DNA from: Rosistilla oblonga
GTDB taxonomy: Bacteria; Planctomycetota; Planctomycetia; Pirellulales; Pirellulaceae
Direction: 5' to 3'
Length of the DNA stretch: 64,000 nucleotides
Assembly (NCBI RefSeq): GCF_007751715.1
Contig: NZ_CP036292.1
Location: 5,153,339 to 5,217,338, forward strand
Numbering within the stretch: position 1 is the stretch's first letter; each line of letters opens with the position of its first letter. The position numbers and the translations under genes are program-made. Below the pieces are notes generated by a model that did not search any database, was not told where the DNA came from, and saw nothing but the letters and a program-made list of their open reading frames with translations. This document shows positions 17,294 to 27,528 of this stretch, in pieces.

Positions 17294-18886
17294 TTAGCGA
17301 AGGCCCGCTGTGTAAAGCGACTGGATTTCCTTGGCTGTCAGCGCTTTGCTGAAGAGGGTTAGTTCGTCGATTTGGCCGTTGAAGTTTCGGATTTTCTGAG
17401 GACTGTATTCCATGGGAGTTCCCCAGTTCCCGATTTCCGTCTCGCCGAATCGGAGTTTGAAGTTGTCTGTGGTAATAGGCGACGCGCCGACATTCTCGCC
17501 GTTGATATAATGGGTGACTTGAGCGGACTTGCTGTCGTAGACCGTGGCCAAATGTGTCCAACGACCGAGATGCTTAATGTTTAACACGGGCTCGGAATCA
17601 TAGGCGACGTGGCCGCTGGGAGTCTGGATTCCAAGCAATAGGCGGCCGTCGTCTCGCAATTGCCAGTGCGGTTCACCCACGTCGTAACCGTTGGTCAGCA
17701 TCAGGGCGATGAAAGGTCGGTCAATTCCATCGATGCGCACCCAGGCAGACCAGGTCAGTGAGTCGAACTCGCCGGGGATTTGAAGCCGTACACGATCCCC
17801 CGGATGTTTGAATTCCAAGGCGTCTTTTCCAGACCATCGGCCCTCGGTCCACCGACATCCAACGATCGCTCCGTTGGATTGGTCATTGTTGGTTGATCGA
17901 TTCCGCAGCAATCGACTGGAGGAGGCATCCTTCTCGAACGTATAAAGAAGCACGGCTTGTGGGTTGGCGGCCAGTGATTGCTGCTCCATTTTCCATTGCT
18001 CCAGCCGTGCCGTATTTCGCGTTGATGTTAATTGCAGCAACTGCGATGACGAGACAAATTCGACGGGTTTCGTACTGGACGGTGCAATCTTTCCGGCTGC
18101 GGAAACCGATGCACTTTCGCTTTCGTTGAATTCTTGACGCGTCTCCGCGGACCGATCCGTCCCGGACTCGTAAAGCTCCACTTTGCCATCGAACACATGC
18201 ACCGATGCGCTACCGTCACCAGAGACATCCATCCCAAACTCGGTGCCAAGATCCACCAGTTCGACATTTGGGGAGACCACCACGAAACCTTCTGCTTGGG
18301 GAGGAACATGTGCTCGCAGGCGACCGCGATGACAGATCATGCGATCCGCATTCACGAACTCCAGCACTGCTGGGCCTTCAACGACCACAACCGCACCACG
18401 ATAGAACTCCAGTTGGATAAGGCCGGACTGCAACTCGACCTTCCCCGGTGAAACGCTCGAACCAACATGCAGTCGAGTCTCGCCTGCCCATTGGGGGTCG
18501 TAGCTTTGTGTGACGACCGCAACACCTTCGTCGAACAGCTCAGCGAGCGATTCGTTCGGGACGCGTTGAGGTCTCGCCCACAGCAATGCGAAAAGAATCG
18601 TAGCGGAAGTTGCCAGCAAGATTGTCGCTTTTACTCGAAAGCGGCGTGTGCCAGCCGCAGTATCGCTCGTCGACTTTAGGCTTGCAGTCTTAGGCTCATG
18701 GGCCTGAACACCGTCGCTGAGCATAGCCGATAGGTGCATCGACTCAGCGAAGCGTCGACGCGCGCCGGGCTGGGCCTTCAGAATGTTCTGTAAATCGACC
18801 GATTGTTCGTCGGAGAGGCTGTCATCGCGCATTGCCGTGACAAGCTCGTCCAACCGTGTTTCCCAGATTTCTGATGACTGATTCAT
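17294..18886 (-). CDS. FecR-type anti-sigma/signalling protein fused to a LamG domain
   Basis: 530 residues from the ATG at 18886, which overlaps the sigma gene stop (ATGA). Cytoplasmic N-terminus resembles anti-sigma regulators (WETRLDELVTAMRDDSLSDEQSVDLQNIL), then one membrane helix (ATILLATSATILFALLWA, about 85-103), then a FecR domain (GEVELQSG-like VELQSGLIQLEFYRGAVVVVEGP, VVSPNVELVDLGTEFGMDV) and a C-terminal LamG/concanavalin-like domain (VLLYTFEKD, SAWVRIDGIDRPFIALML, GRWTHLATVYD, FNGQIDELTLFSKALTAKEI). The LamG part probably senses a cell-surface or extracellular ligand and the FecR part passes the signal to the adjacent ECF sigma. The architecture is frequent in planctomycetes and Verrucomicrobia. 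Confidence 0.85.
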   Translation of the reverse strand: MNQSSEIWETRLDELVTAMRDDSLSDEQSVDLQNILKAQPGARRRFAESMHLSAMLSDGVQAHEPKTASLKSTSDTAAGTRRFRVKATILLATSATILFALLWARPQRVPNESLAELFDEGVAVVTQSYDPQWAGETRLHVGSSVSPGKVELQSGLIQLEFYRGAVVVVEGPAVLEFVNADRMICHRGRLRAHVPPQAEGFVVVSPNVELVDLGTEFGMDVSGDGSASVHVFDGKVELYESGTDRSAETRQEFNESESASVSAAGKIAPSSTKPVEFVSSSQLLQLTSTRNTARLEQWKMEQQSLAANPQAVLLYTFEKDASSSRLLRNRSTNNDQSNGAIVGCRWTEGRWSGKDALEFKHPGDRVRLQIPGEFDSLTWSAWVRIDGIDRPFIALMLTNGYDVGEPHWQLRDDGRLLLGIQTPSGHVAYDSEPVLNIKHLGRWTHLATVYDSKSAQVTHYINGENVGASPITTDNFKLRFGETEIGNWGTPMEYSPQKIRNFNGQIDELTLFSKALTAKEIQSLYTAGLR

Positions 18887-19419
18887 AAAACGCCCTCGCG
18901 TACTTTTTCGTTGATGCAATCCAACAGCAACGACTGAATCCGATTTAATCGCTTGTAGATCGCCACTCGACTGCGTCCCAGTTGCTCGGCGATCGACGCA
19001 ACGCTTTGCCCCATCTCGAATCGCGACGCGAGCAGTTCTCGCCCCGACGCGTCGATCTTTTCGAGGCATTCGTTGAGCGCAACTCGCCGGGCTTCATGCT
19101 GGCAACTCACCGCGACCGCTTCGTCGGCCAGCAACGCAAACTGCTGGTCATCCAGTGGCAAGGGAACCTTCTTTTGCTTTCGGCGCCAGTTAAGAATCGT
19201 CAATCGAGAAACAGCCATCGCCCATGCGGCAAAGTCGGTTCCGATTTCGAATGTGTCGAATTTCTGCCACAGCACCGCGCTCACGTCCTGTTGAATGTCT
19301 TCGGCCGCGGTGCGGTCGTGGACCAGCGTCAGGATGAACCCGTAGATGCGGCGGTGATTGGCCACCAGCAGCGCCGAAAACCGCTGAACCTTTTCGTCGT
19401 TGTCGCTGGATTGTGTCAC
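18883..19419 (-). CDS. ECF sigma factor (Rhodopirellula/Verrucomicrobium type)
   Basis: 178 residues. Region 2: LLVANHRRIYGFILTLVHDRTAAEDIQQDVSAVLW and FDTFEIGTDFAAWAMAVSRLTILNWRRK; region 4: GRELLASRFEMGQSVASIAEQLGRSRVAIYKRLNRIQSLL. Length and sequence fit the ECF group that pairs with FecR-LamG proteins. The start is GTG at 19419 with GGAG 6 bases before it; it shares one base with the stop of the upstream gene. Together with the FecR protein it likely controls genes for polymer breakdown in this block, but no promoter consensus was established. Confidence 0.92.
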   Translation of the reverse strand: MTQSSDNDEKVQRFSALLVANHRRIYGFILTLVHDRTAAEDIQQDVSAVLWQKFDTFEIGTDFAAWAMAVSRLTILNWRRKQKKVPLPLDDQQFALLADEAVAVSCQHEARRVALNECLEKIDASGRELLASRFEMGQSVASIAEQLGRSRVAIYKRLNRIQSLLLDCINEKVREGVL

Positions 19420-21959
19420 TAGTTCTCCACTGTCGCCGCGTTGAACGATATTGCAGTATCGGATGAGGCCGTGTGCTTCCGGCCCGTGGCGACGATACGC
19501 AAACGGTGGAAGTCAGGTTTCAGGTCACTCTTCGCAAACCCCGTTACGTCGAACCGATCCTGTGCGCTGTACAGATCGAACTCACCCATTGGTTTGCCGT
19601 CGAGCTCAATCCCTACAATGCCAAGGTCGTCGGACGTCACGCATTTGTACTCGATCGCGGTGCCGTAAAAACTAATCTCAACAGCAGATCCTTGCGGCAT
19701 GCGAAACTTATAGTACGAAGCCAAATACGCCCGTGGATCCTTCACTTTCTGGACCGAACCTGGAATTGTCCGAAATATTTCCGAGCCGACTTCCTCGTCG
19801 TACATATTGTACCGTTTCATTTCCACAGGAACGTTGAATGTCAGTGGCACCTCATGGCCGGTGGGATCACGCAGGACCAACTGGGGTTCCTTTGGAAGGT
19901 ACTCGGTTCGGTTCAGGATATTCTTCCACGTGGCACCGTCATCGGTTGAACGAAAGACGCCGTCGATTGCGGGAGCGAACAGCGTCTTGTCGTCTGTGTA
20001 GTTCGATGAAAACGTTGGCCCGCTGAAAAGGAGCTTTCCCTTCAGGCCAAGATTGCTCCATGACTTGCCAGCATCTTGCGATCGGAAAACGCCTTCGCCA
20101 AACGTGTTGACGTACAATGTCTGATCGTTCGCAAAGTCAGGCGAAAACGTCAAGTTGCCGATGTACTTACCGTCGAGATTCAGGTCGGCCGGTCGGAACG
20201 TCGCACCAAAATCGCTCGTGACGCGCAGACTGCCGCTTTTGTCCATCAGATACAGCAGGCCATCATTCTCGTAGTTGGGCGAGACAATGATCTTCTCCGC
20301 CCCGCGTCCGGGAGTCAAGTTTTTCCAGGACGGGCCTTCGTCGGCAGAAACAAACGCACCACGTGCTGTCGCGGCGAACACCTTTTTCTGCTGCGTCCCC
20401 TTGGGAGTGAACGAGAAACCATTGATGTAGTTTTTGTCTCCGCCGATCGACAGCAGCGTGAGTTCTTTGGTTTTGTCATTGAACTTCCACGAATGCTTCT
20501 CCGTCACTCCGAGAATCTTACGTGGCACAGAAAAGAAATAGATCAGCCCATCGTCTTTGAACTCCGGCGAGATGCCGAGCTTGCGATACAACACCGGCTT
20601 GCCAACGACCTTCGCCGTGTCGGTCTCCTTCACGTTCGCCCACGAGCGGCCTCCGTCGCTGGACCGGTACAGCCCGGTGGCGATGTCCAGCACAAAGATG
20701 GACTTGTCTTGCTCATAGTTGGGCGACAACAGCATGCCATTTGCGAAAGCAGACGTGATGCCGATGTTCGCACTATGCCAGGTATCTCCATGATCGCTGG
20801 AACGCGAAATGCCGCTATTGTACGTCGCGGTGAAAATGTCCTGCGAATCTGTGCCCGGAGCGGCGTACACGAAGTAACTCCACTTGGTGTTCCAAACGTT
20901 GATGTGTCGCCAGTACTTTCCGGAATCGGTAGTCTTGTAGAAGCCTGTTGTCTTGCCAAGAAAGATTGTCTTGTCGCTGGCGTAGCTGGGTGAGAACACG
21001 ATCTTGTTGATAAGAATATTGACGTGATGAACCCATCGACTCAGCCCGTTTGATCGCGTCTCCCATTTCTGACCGCCGTCGCTGGACAGAAAAAAGTAGC
21101 CTTTGGCCGAACCGCAGGCGATCGTTTGATCTTCCCCGTAATTCGGAGAGAGTTTCACTTTGCAGAAGAAGTCGCCGTTGCGTTCGAAGGCTTCCTTCCA
21201 AGATTGCCCGCGGTCGTTGCTGAGATGAATGGAGCCACCTTTCAGCGACACAACCACGTTTTTTCCGTCCGTAGACGCATCGAAGTCTGCAATCACGCCC
21301 GAGTTGAATTGGCCAGCCAGAGTCGACCACGTGTTGGTCGCAAGATCCAGCACGTCGACTGTTCCCGCGGCGTAGTCGACCAATTCCATGCCGTTCTTCT
21401 TTTTCGGCGTGTCATAGAAAACACGATGAACGAACAGTCGATCGCCGGCAATTTGCAACTTGCCAAACGTGGTCTTGTCGAAGTCCTTTAGCGTCCTGGC
21501 GTTTGTTGCATCGCCAACTCGCTGAACCCCACTCTTCGTCAGCACATAGATCGTTCCAGTTTCCGAGTAGTCTGCGGCGCTGCAGATCGACAACACTTCT
21601 TCGTCCGCGAACAGCGATTGCTTCTTCCAGCTGCGACCTCGATCGGTTGACTTGTAGTAACCGGTCTGCGTCGCCATGAAGATCGTGCCGTCGCGATCGA
21701 AGTATGGCGAAAACGTGTGTCCGGTGACGAGAGTCCGATGCATACCCGCATGCGATTCTGAAAACGTCTCGCCATAATTCGACGAACGTAAATGAGCCGC
21801 ACCGAACTGAGTTGACGAAGAAAACACCAAACCGTCGCTGGCAAACATCGGGCTAACGTCCAACGAATAGATGATGTCGTGAGGCACGTGTGCCCGGACA
21901 TTGCCGACGGAAAGCAACACAATTGCTGAGCAGATTGCGATTGATCGGAGTTTTTTCAT
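19419..21959 (-). CDS. Exported BNR/sortilin-like beta-propeller protein
   Basis: 846 residues from the ATG at 21959 (signal peptide MKKLRSIAICSAIVLLSVGNVRA). The body is a run of Asp-box repeats of the form SxDxGxxW (STDRGRSWKK, SNDRGQSWKE, SSDGGQKWET, TTDSGKYWRH, SSDHGDTWHS, SSDGGRSWAN, SQDAGKSWSN, STDDGATWKN), interleaved with SPNY-type strands, giving a multi-bladed propeller like glycosyl hydrolase BNR or plant HCF136/Vps10 proteins. The last 130 residues may form a separate beta sandwich. It precedes the ECF sigma gene with a one-base overlap, so it is probably cotranscribed with it. No sialidase YRIP arginine motif was seen, so a binding role is as likely as catalysis. Confidence 0.8.
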   Translation of the reverse strand: MKKLRSIAICSAIVLLSVGNVRAHVPHDIIYSLDVSPMFASDGLVFSSSTQFGAAHLRSSNYGETFSESHAGMHRTLVTGHTFSPYFDRDGTIFMATQTGYYKSTDRGRSWKKQSLFADEEVLSICSAADYSETGTIYVLTKSGVQRVGDATNARTLKDFDKTTFGKLQIAGDRLFVHRVFYDTPKKKNGMELVDYAAGTVDVLDLATNTWSTLAGQFNSGVIADFDASTDGKNVVVSLKGGSIHLSNDRGQSWKEAFERNGDFFCKVKLSPNYGEDQTIACGSAKGYFFLSSDGGQKWETRSNGLSRWVHHVNILINKIVFSPSYASDKTIFLGKTTGFYKTTDSGKYWRHINVWNTKWSYFVYAAPGTDSQDIFTATYNSGISRSSDHGDTWHSANIGITSAFANGMLLSPNYEQDKSIFVLDIATGLYRSSDGGRSWANVKETDTAKVVGKPVLYRKLGISPEFKDDGLIYFFSVPRKILGVTEKHSWKFNDKTKELTLLSIGGDKNYINGFSFTPKGTQQKKVFAATARGAFVSADEGPSWKNLTPGRGAEKIIVSPNYENDGLLYLMDKSGSLRVTSDFGATFRPADLNLDGKYIGNLTFSPDFANDQTLYVNTFGEGVFRSQDAGKSWSNLGLKGKLLFSGPTFSSNYTDDKTLFAPAIDGVFRSTDDGATWKNILNRTEYLPKEPQLVLRDPTGHEVPLTFNVPVEMKRYNMYDEEVGSEIFRTIPGSVQKVKDPRAYLASYYKFRMPQGSAVEISFYGTAIEYKCVTSDDLGIVGIELDGKPMGEFDLYSAQDRFDVTGFAKSDLKPDFHRLRIVATGRKHTASSDTAISFNAATVEN

Positions 21960-22119
21960 GGATCGAGTTGAGCCAATTCCTGAAGCATAAGACGAAGTTA
22001 CGTATGGGAAATGTCGCAATCAGAGGTTGTGTAAACCCAGGGAACGGAGATGAGGCCAAAATGTTCACAATTCTCGCCGCCGTGGTTTACAAACGGTCCA
22101 CATCTGACATTTCCAACTC

Positions 22120-24528
22120 ATGCAGACAAAGATACGGCTTCACACTCAGAGTCACGATGCGATTGCACGACAATTCGTAGGCACTCTACTGATCGCTCTC
22201 AGCCCTGTGTCATTGGCAACAGCCGGTGACTCGCTCGAAAAGTCGGTCTCACCGCTGGTCAACTCGTCTTGCATTGCTTGCCACGATGCGGACACGGACA
22301 CGCGATTGAACTTCGAGAACCTCAGCAATGACTTGACGGATCCGGCGGTCTTCCGGCAATGGGAACAAGTCTTTGATTACGTGACAACGGGAGAGATGCC
22401 TCCGAAATCTGAACCACGTCCAGATTCGGACCATTTGACGGAAGCGCTGGCGAAATTGAAAGACTCATTGAAAGCCGAAAGCCTTGCTCAGCAACAAGCG
22501 AATGGCCGAGTTCCATCGCGTCGGCTAACACGCCTTGAATACGCATACACTGTCCGCGATCTACTCGAAATCGACGAAGGTGGATTTGCGGACGACCTGG
22601 CAGAGATGTTGCCACCTGAAAGCGACAGCGGAGGCTTCGATACGGTTGGCACAACGCAACGGACATCGCCACTGCACATTGAATCGTGGTTGCGAGCCGC
22701 AGATTACGCGTTGAACACGGCGATCAATCTCGGGCCCCGTCCGGTGAGCACGCGCCGCGTCGTCGATTTCCGGAACGCTCCGTATTTGAGCACCTTCAAC
22801 AAACGCTCGCTTACGAATGGCGGAAGCAATCTGAAAAAGCTGGACGATGCGGTCGCGATGTTTCTTGATCTCGACTATGTCCTGCGGTCGGACCATTGCG
22901 GCCTCACCATCGAGACAGCAGGCTACTACCGAATCACGTTTGACGCCTACGCCTACCAGGCGGATCGTCCGATGACCCTGAAGCTGGTTCAGGCAAACCC
23001 AAAAAAGGTCGGGCCAGACCTGCTTGGTGCATTCGACCTTGTACCCTACCAACCTCGGACGATCAAGGTGACCACCTTCATGCGACCCGGCGATTATCTT
23101 TATCCAACGGTTCACGTCGCGAACGGGAACACGTGGTCTGGTCTTTCTGCTGCTGGCGGCGCTGACAATTACAAGGGCGAAGGTATTGCAGTCAAGAAGA
23201 TGTTTGTGGAAGGTCCATTGGTTGATCAGTGGCCTCCCGCCAGCACGGAGGTGTTGCTGTCTGAAGTAGACTCATCGCAGTCGCCGCTCAAACGTGTTAC
23301 CGATGTCGTCACACGAATCGCCCCCCGAGCGTTTGGCCGCCCGTTGCATGCAAACGAGCTGGAATCGTTTGTTAATTTGGCTCGACCGGGAATTGATGAG
23401 GGACGTGAATTATCGGATGTGATCCGTTCCCCTATTCGGTCGGTACTCAGTTCTCCCCAATTCCTGTTCTTTGGCGGTGAGCCAGGCAAATTGGATGACT
23501 TTGCGTTGGCCAATCGATTGTCGTACTTCCTGTGGAAAAGCATGCCTGACGAAGAGCTTTTCCAACTCGCACAGGATGGCCAACTCTCTGACCAGCGAGT
23601 CATGGGGCAGCAAGTGGAACGAATGCTCGATGACCCGCAATCGACCCGATTCGTGCGAGACTTTGTTGGTCAGTGGCTGCGGCTCTACGACATCAACGCG
23701 ACCACGCCGGACATGAAGCTCTACCCGGAATTTGATGGTCTGCTGAGCGATTCGATCTCCAAAGAAACGGAGCTGTTCTTTGCCGAACTGATTCAGGAGG
23801 ACCTCAGTGCAGCCAACCTGATCGACTCCAACTTCACGTTCGCCAATCGTCGGTTGGCAGAACATTACAGGCTCCCGAGCGTTCAGGGGCAGGAAATGCG
23901 TAAAGTCAGCCTGCCACCGGGCAGTGTGCGGGGGGGCATCCTTGGGCAAGCCAGCATTCTGAAACTCACGTCCAATGGCACGTTTACCTCGCCGGTAAAA
24001 CGCGGTGCATACGTCTTGACTCGTCTTCTCGGCGACGTTCCCAATCCTCCGCCGCCCAATGTCGGTTCCATCGAACCCGACACACGGGGAGCGACGACAA
24101 TTCGCGAAACGCTGAGCAAACACAAGGACTTGGAAACCTGTGCACGGTGTCATCGCAAAATCGACCCGCCGGGTTTTGCGTTGGAGGGCTTTGATGCAAT
24201 CGGAGGGTTTCGTACACATTACCGCGTTGCCAGCGACAAGCCATTCGCTCGTTACAAACAGGGACCGGTTGTTGACTCCAGCGGCGTGACCGCAGAGGGC
24301 GAAAACTTTCCCGGTATACGTGGATACAAACAAGTTTTGCTCAAACATACCGAGCAAGTCGCCCGGCAACTGACCGAGCAGTTGATTGTTTATGCAACAG
24401 GCGGCGAAATTCAGTTTGCCGACCACGACGAAATCTCTCGCATCGTTAATGAAACGCGAGCAAATGGATATCCGGTGCGGTCGATTATCCATCAGGTTGT
24501 TCAAAGCTCAATCATGAGGAATAAGTAA
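22120..24528 (+). CDS. Secreted DUF1592-family protein with cytochrome-like CXXCH motifs
   Basis: 802 residues with an N-terminal export signal (FVGTLLIALSPVSLATAG after a long basic start). A PSCyt1-like segment with CIACH at residues 51-55, a DUF1587 block (RRLTRLEYAYTVRDLLEI, about 134-200), then DUF1592, DUF1588 and DUF1585 segments (FRTHYR, CARCHRKIDPPGFALEGFDAIGG near 665-690). This modular set is confined mostly to Planctomycetes and Verrucomicrobia and is usually paired with a DUF1552 protein, as here (stop and start overlap in TAATG). Covalent haem binding at the two CXXCH sites is predicted; the enzymatic role is unknown. Confidence 0.88.
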   Translation: MQTKIRLHTQSHDAIARQFVGTLLIALSPVSLATAGDSLEKSVSPLVNSSCIACHDADTDTRLNFENLSNDLTDPAVFRQWEQVFDYVTTGEMPPKSEPRPDSDHLTEALAKLKDSLKAESLAQQQANGRVPSRRLTRLEYAYTVRDLLEIDEGGFADDLAEMLPPESDSGGFDTVGTTQRTSPLHIESWLRAADYALNTAINLGPRPVSTRRVVDFRNAPYLSTFNKRSLTNGGSNLKKLDDAVAMFLDLDYVLRSDHCGLTIETAGYYRITFDAYAYQADRPMTLKLVQANPKKVGPDLLGAFDLVPYQPRTIKVTTFMRPGDYLYPTVHVANGNTWSGLSAAGGADNYKGEGIAVKKMFVEGPLVDQWPPASTEVLLSEVDSSQSPLKRVTDVVTRIAPRAFGRPLHANELESFVNLARPGIDEGRELSDVIRSPIRSVLSSPQFLFFGGEPGKLDDFALANRLSYFLWKSMPDEELFQLAQDGQLSDQRVMGQQVERMLDDPQSTRFVRDFVGQWLRLYDINATTPDMKLYPEFDGLLSDSISKETELFFAELIQEDLSAANLIDSNFTFANRRLAEHYRLPSVQGQEMRKVSLPPGSVRGGILGQASILKLTSNGTFTSPVKRGAYVLTRLLGDVPNPPPPNVGSIEPDTRGATTIRETLSKHKDLETCARCHRKIDPPGFALEGFDAIGGFRTHYRVASDKPFARYKQGPVVDSSGVTAEGENFPGIRGYKQVLLKHTEQVARQLTEQLIVYATGGEIQFADHDEISRIVNETRANGYPVRSIIHQVVQSSIMRNK

Positions 24529-25784
24529 TGAGCAATTTGAATCGACGGACCATGCTGAAGGCGTCTGGTATCTCGTTGGCATTGCCGCTCTTGGAGTCAA
24601 TGACACAGGGGCACGCGAGTGAAGTTGCCGAACCACCATCGCGGATGGTCTTCGTCTGCACGGCACTAGGACTGCACGCACCTGCGTTGTGGCCGAAGAC
24701 GGCAGGCTCCGGGTACGAGTCGACCGAATATCTCGATTTATTGCAGGATCATCGTGAGGATTTCACGTTGTTTTCAGGCTTGGCACATGAGTCTCAGTCG
24801 GGTAGGAATCCGCACAACTGTGAAATGACATGGCTGACCGCCGCGCAGGGGCCGGGACTGGACGGCTTCCGAAATTCAATCTCTGTAGACCAATTTGCAG
24901 CGAGTCAGATTGGCAACGCGACTCGCTTTCCTTCCATCACGCTCGGTAGCAGTAGTCCGCAGAGTCAATCCTACACCAGCAGCGGAGTGATGATTCCCGC
25001 CGAGACGAGTCCAGCGAACCTTTTCGCAAAGATGTTCTTGAAAGGAAACGCCTACGAAGTCGCAATGCAAAAGCGCAAGCTGAGCGAAGGCATCAGCATC
25101 CTCGACCAACTTGCGTCCCAGCGGAGTCGACTGCTTCGGTCATCCAGTTCGGCGGAGAATCGCCAAATCGAAGAATACTTTGAATCGATTCGCCAATCTG
25201 AAGTCAATCTCGCAGAGAGTAAGGCGTGGCTGGATCGACCGAAGCCGGATCCCGACGAACAACCGCCAACCGACATCGCAGATCGCGCCGACTTGGTTGG
25301 CCGAGTACAACTGCTGATGGATTTGATTCCGTTGATCATCCAAACCGATTCAACCCGAGTCATCACTGTCATGATTCAGGATCACAAGGTCGTGCCAAAA
25401 CTGGATGGAGTCAGTGGCGAACATCACAACTTGTCGCACCATGGTCAGGAACCAGCGAAGATCGCACAGTTGAAGCGGATTGAGAGCGAGTTAGTGAAAT
25501 GCTTTGGCAGCTTGCTGGCGAAACTGAAAAACAAAACAGAACGCGGCGGACAACTACTTGATCACACCTCGGTGTTGTTCGGGAGCAATCTTGGCAACGC
25601 AAACGCACACGACCCAAGCAATCTCCCAATTTTCCTTGCTGGCGGCGGCTTCAAACACGGGAGCTATGTCGCGACTGCAAAGCAGGACGTTAAGCCACTC
25701 AGTAATCTCTTTGTCACGATGTTGCAAAACGCAGCGGTCGAAACCGATCGCTTCGCGGCAAGCACAGGAACGCTGGATTGGTAA
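24528..25784 (+). CDS. DUF1552 exported protein
   Basis: 418 residues. The N-terminus NRRTMLKASGISLALPLLESM resembles a twin-arginine signal with RR and a weak hydrophobic core. The rest (MVFVCTALGLHAPALWP, FSGLAHESQSGRNPHNCEMTWLT, HHNLSHHGQEPAKIAQLKRIE, LLDHTSVLFGSNLGNANAHDPSNLPIFLAGGGF) is typical of DUF1552, a relative of DUF1501 and the alkaline-phosphatase-like superfamily. It overlaps the DUF1592 gene by one base; the two are probably made together and act outside the cytoplasm. Confidence 0.88.
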   Translation: MSNLNRRTMLKASGISLALPLLESMTQGHASEVAEPPSRMVFVCTALGLHAPALWPKTAGSGYESTEYLDLLQDHREDFTLFSGLAHESQSGRNPHNCEMTWLTAAQGPGLDGFRNSISVDQFAASQIGNATRFPSITLGSSSPQSQSYTSSGVMIPAETSPANLFAKMFLKGNAYEVAMQKRKLSEGISILDQLASQRSRLLRSSSSAENRQIEEYFESIRQSEVNLAESKAWLDRPKPDPDEQPPTDIADRADLVGRVQLLMDLIPLIIQTDSTRVITVMIQDHKVVPKLDGVSGEHHNLSHHGQEPAKIAQLKRIESELVKCFGSLLAKLKNKTERGGQLLDHTSVLFGSNLGNANAHDPSNLPIFLAGGGFKHGSYVATAKQDVKPLSNLFVTMLQNAAVETDRFAASTGTLDW

Positions 25785-25832
25785 AAAGCGGAATTCTATC
25801 CCACCCACTGACAGCCCCTTCGACAATCAAAT

Positions 25833-27422
25833 ATGAAACCAGTGCAACACCTCGGGCTAATGCTCTTCGCGTTATCGCCGCTATTCGCTAAGGCGAATGA
25901 ACAACGACCCAACGTCATTGTCGTCATGGCGGATGATATCAGTGCCCGCGATTTCCCTATCTACGAATCGACCAGTTGCTACGGCCAACGAGCTTCCACC
26001 CCGGTGATTGATCGTTTGGCCAGAGAAGGTTGCTACCTGTCGACGGTGTGGTCGTCGACCGTTTGCATGCCGACGCGAGCGATGGTGATGAGCGGCCGGT
26101 ACGCACACCTGACAAAATGGTGGGACAACGGCGAATTTGGAAAAGCTCGGCACGGTATCTATGAAGTCGCCGTTAGCTCTCCGCTAACGATTGGGCATGT
26201 CGCCAAACAAGCGGGCTATCGCAACATCTGGGTCGGGAAGACTCACGTCACGACGGGTTCGAGCTACACAAAGTTTGCGTTCGATGAGGGCGTCTTTACA
26301 CCCGGAGAACCCGATGTCCGCGGCACGAGTCCCTACGACCATTTCAAAAACGTCAAGAACAAAGAGTTCTGGAATTCAGATTCGTTTTTGTGGTGGCCGG
26401 AAATACAGGTCGCCAATCATCCCAGCCATCCGGACAAGCCACACGCTTGGCAGGAAACGGAAATCAGCGACTACGGCCCCGACATTGAGATGGAACGCAT
26501 CTTCGATTTCATGGAACGATCGAAGAAGCAGGACAAACCATTCTTTGTTTACCACACCTCACACCTCGGTCACCAGGCCGTGGACATGGCAAGCCCTCGG
26601 CACAACATGACGTGGCCCGGCACTCCGAAGCTCACCTGGGATGCCGACTCGCAAACTTACACACGACACGAGCCGAAAATCACGCCGAATGGCCCAGTCA
26701 ATACGCTTAGCACCACCTACGAAAAAGAGAACATCACGCCCGACGAATTGAAGTATCAAGTCGAATATCTCGACTATCACATGTGGCAGTACATCAACAA
26801 ACTCAAGGAGATGGGAGAGTTGGAAAACACCGTCGTCATCTTCACCTCGGACAACGGGACCCATGGATGGAAGGCATCCGTCGAAAAACAGCGAGGTGTG
26901 CATGTCCCGTTTGTCGTCTACGCACCGGGGCAGCCAAAATTTGTTCAAGGCAAACAGAACATCATTTCCGACCTGTCTGATTTACTGCCAACTCTAGCCG
27001 ACATCATGGGAACAGAGTTGCCTCAGCAGGATGAATACGAACTCAACGGCAAGAGCCTGTGGCCTTACCTGACGAAGCAAGCGGACAAGCATCGCAAATG
27101 GATTTACGGTTACAAAGGCAACCGCCAGATGGTCCGGGGGCGTCACCTGCTGCGAGACGGCAAAGGCGTGTGGTGGGACGCCAGCGAAACTCCGGCAGAC
27201 ATGGATTCATTCCCGCCGATCACGGACTTCACCTCTCTTTCCGCCGATCAACAGCAGGAAAAGGCGATGATCGAAGAAGTAATCAAACGCTTCGCCCGCG
27301 AAGATGTCGGCGGCCCGCATTCGTATCATGCGGATCCTTCACGAAAGCTCACCGAGCAGGAGATCGAGAAAATGCGACTGAAGAGACAGCGTCTGGAAGA
27401 ACACCTGGAACAGTTCGAATAG
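25833..27422 (+). CDS. Secreted type I sulfatase
   Basis: 529 residues with signal peptide (MKPVQHLGLMLFALSPLFAKA). Alkaline-phosphatase-like sulfatase fold: metal-binding ADD at 33-35, formylglycine signature C-x-P-x-R as CMPTR at residues 78-82 with downstream MSGRYAH, and DNG of the C-terminal metal site (IFTSDNGTHGWKASVEKQRG). The cysteine form needs aerobic or anaerobic maturation; no maturase gene is seen here. It sits between DUF1552 and the agarase-like genes, pointing to desulfation of an extracellular algal or host glycan. The exact ester is unknown. Confidence 0.93.
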   Translation: MKPVQHLGLMLFALSPLFAKANEQRPNVIVVMADDISARDFPIYESTSCYGQRASTPVIDRLAREGCYLSTVWSSTVCMPTRAMVMSGRYAHLTKWWDNGEFGKARHGIYEVAVSSPLTIGHVAKQAGYRNIWVGKTHVTTGSSYTKFAFDEGVFTPGEPDVRGTSPYDHFKNVKNKEFWNSDSFLWWPEIQVANHPSHPDKPHAWQETEISDYGPDIEMERIFDFMERSKKQDKPFFVYHTSHLGHQAVDMASPRHNMTWPGTPKLTWDADSQTYTRHEPKITPNGPVNTLSTTYEKENITPDELKYQVEYLDYHMWQYINKLKEMGELENTVVIFTSDNGTHGWKASVEKQRGVHVPFVVYAPGQPKFVQGKQNIISDLSDLLPTLADIMGTELPQQDEYELNGKSLWPYLTKQADKHRKWIYGYKGNRQMVRGRHLLRDGKGVWWDASETPADMDSFPPITDFTSLSADQQQEKAMIEEVIKRFAREDVGGPHSYHADPSRKLTEQEIEKMRLKRQRLEEHLEQFE

Positions 27423-27528
27423 GAAGATTCGCACCACATTCGGTGAAGAAGATGCAATGCAACACATCAATATCCATTTCCTCGGCTCGGCAGAGCGAAC
27501 CACAACTATACCTCTCTGGAGATTCTTC

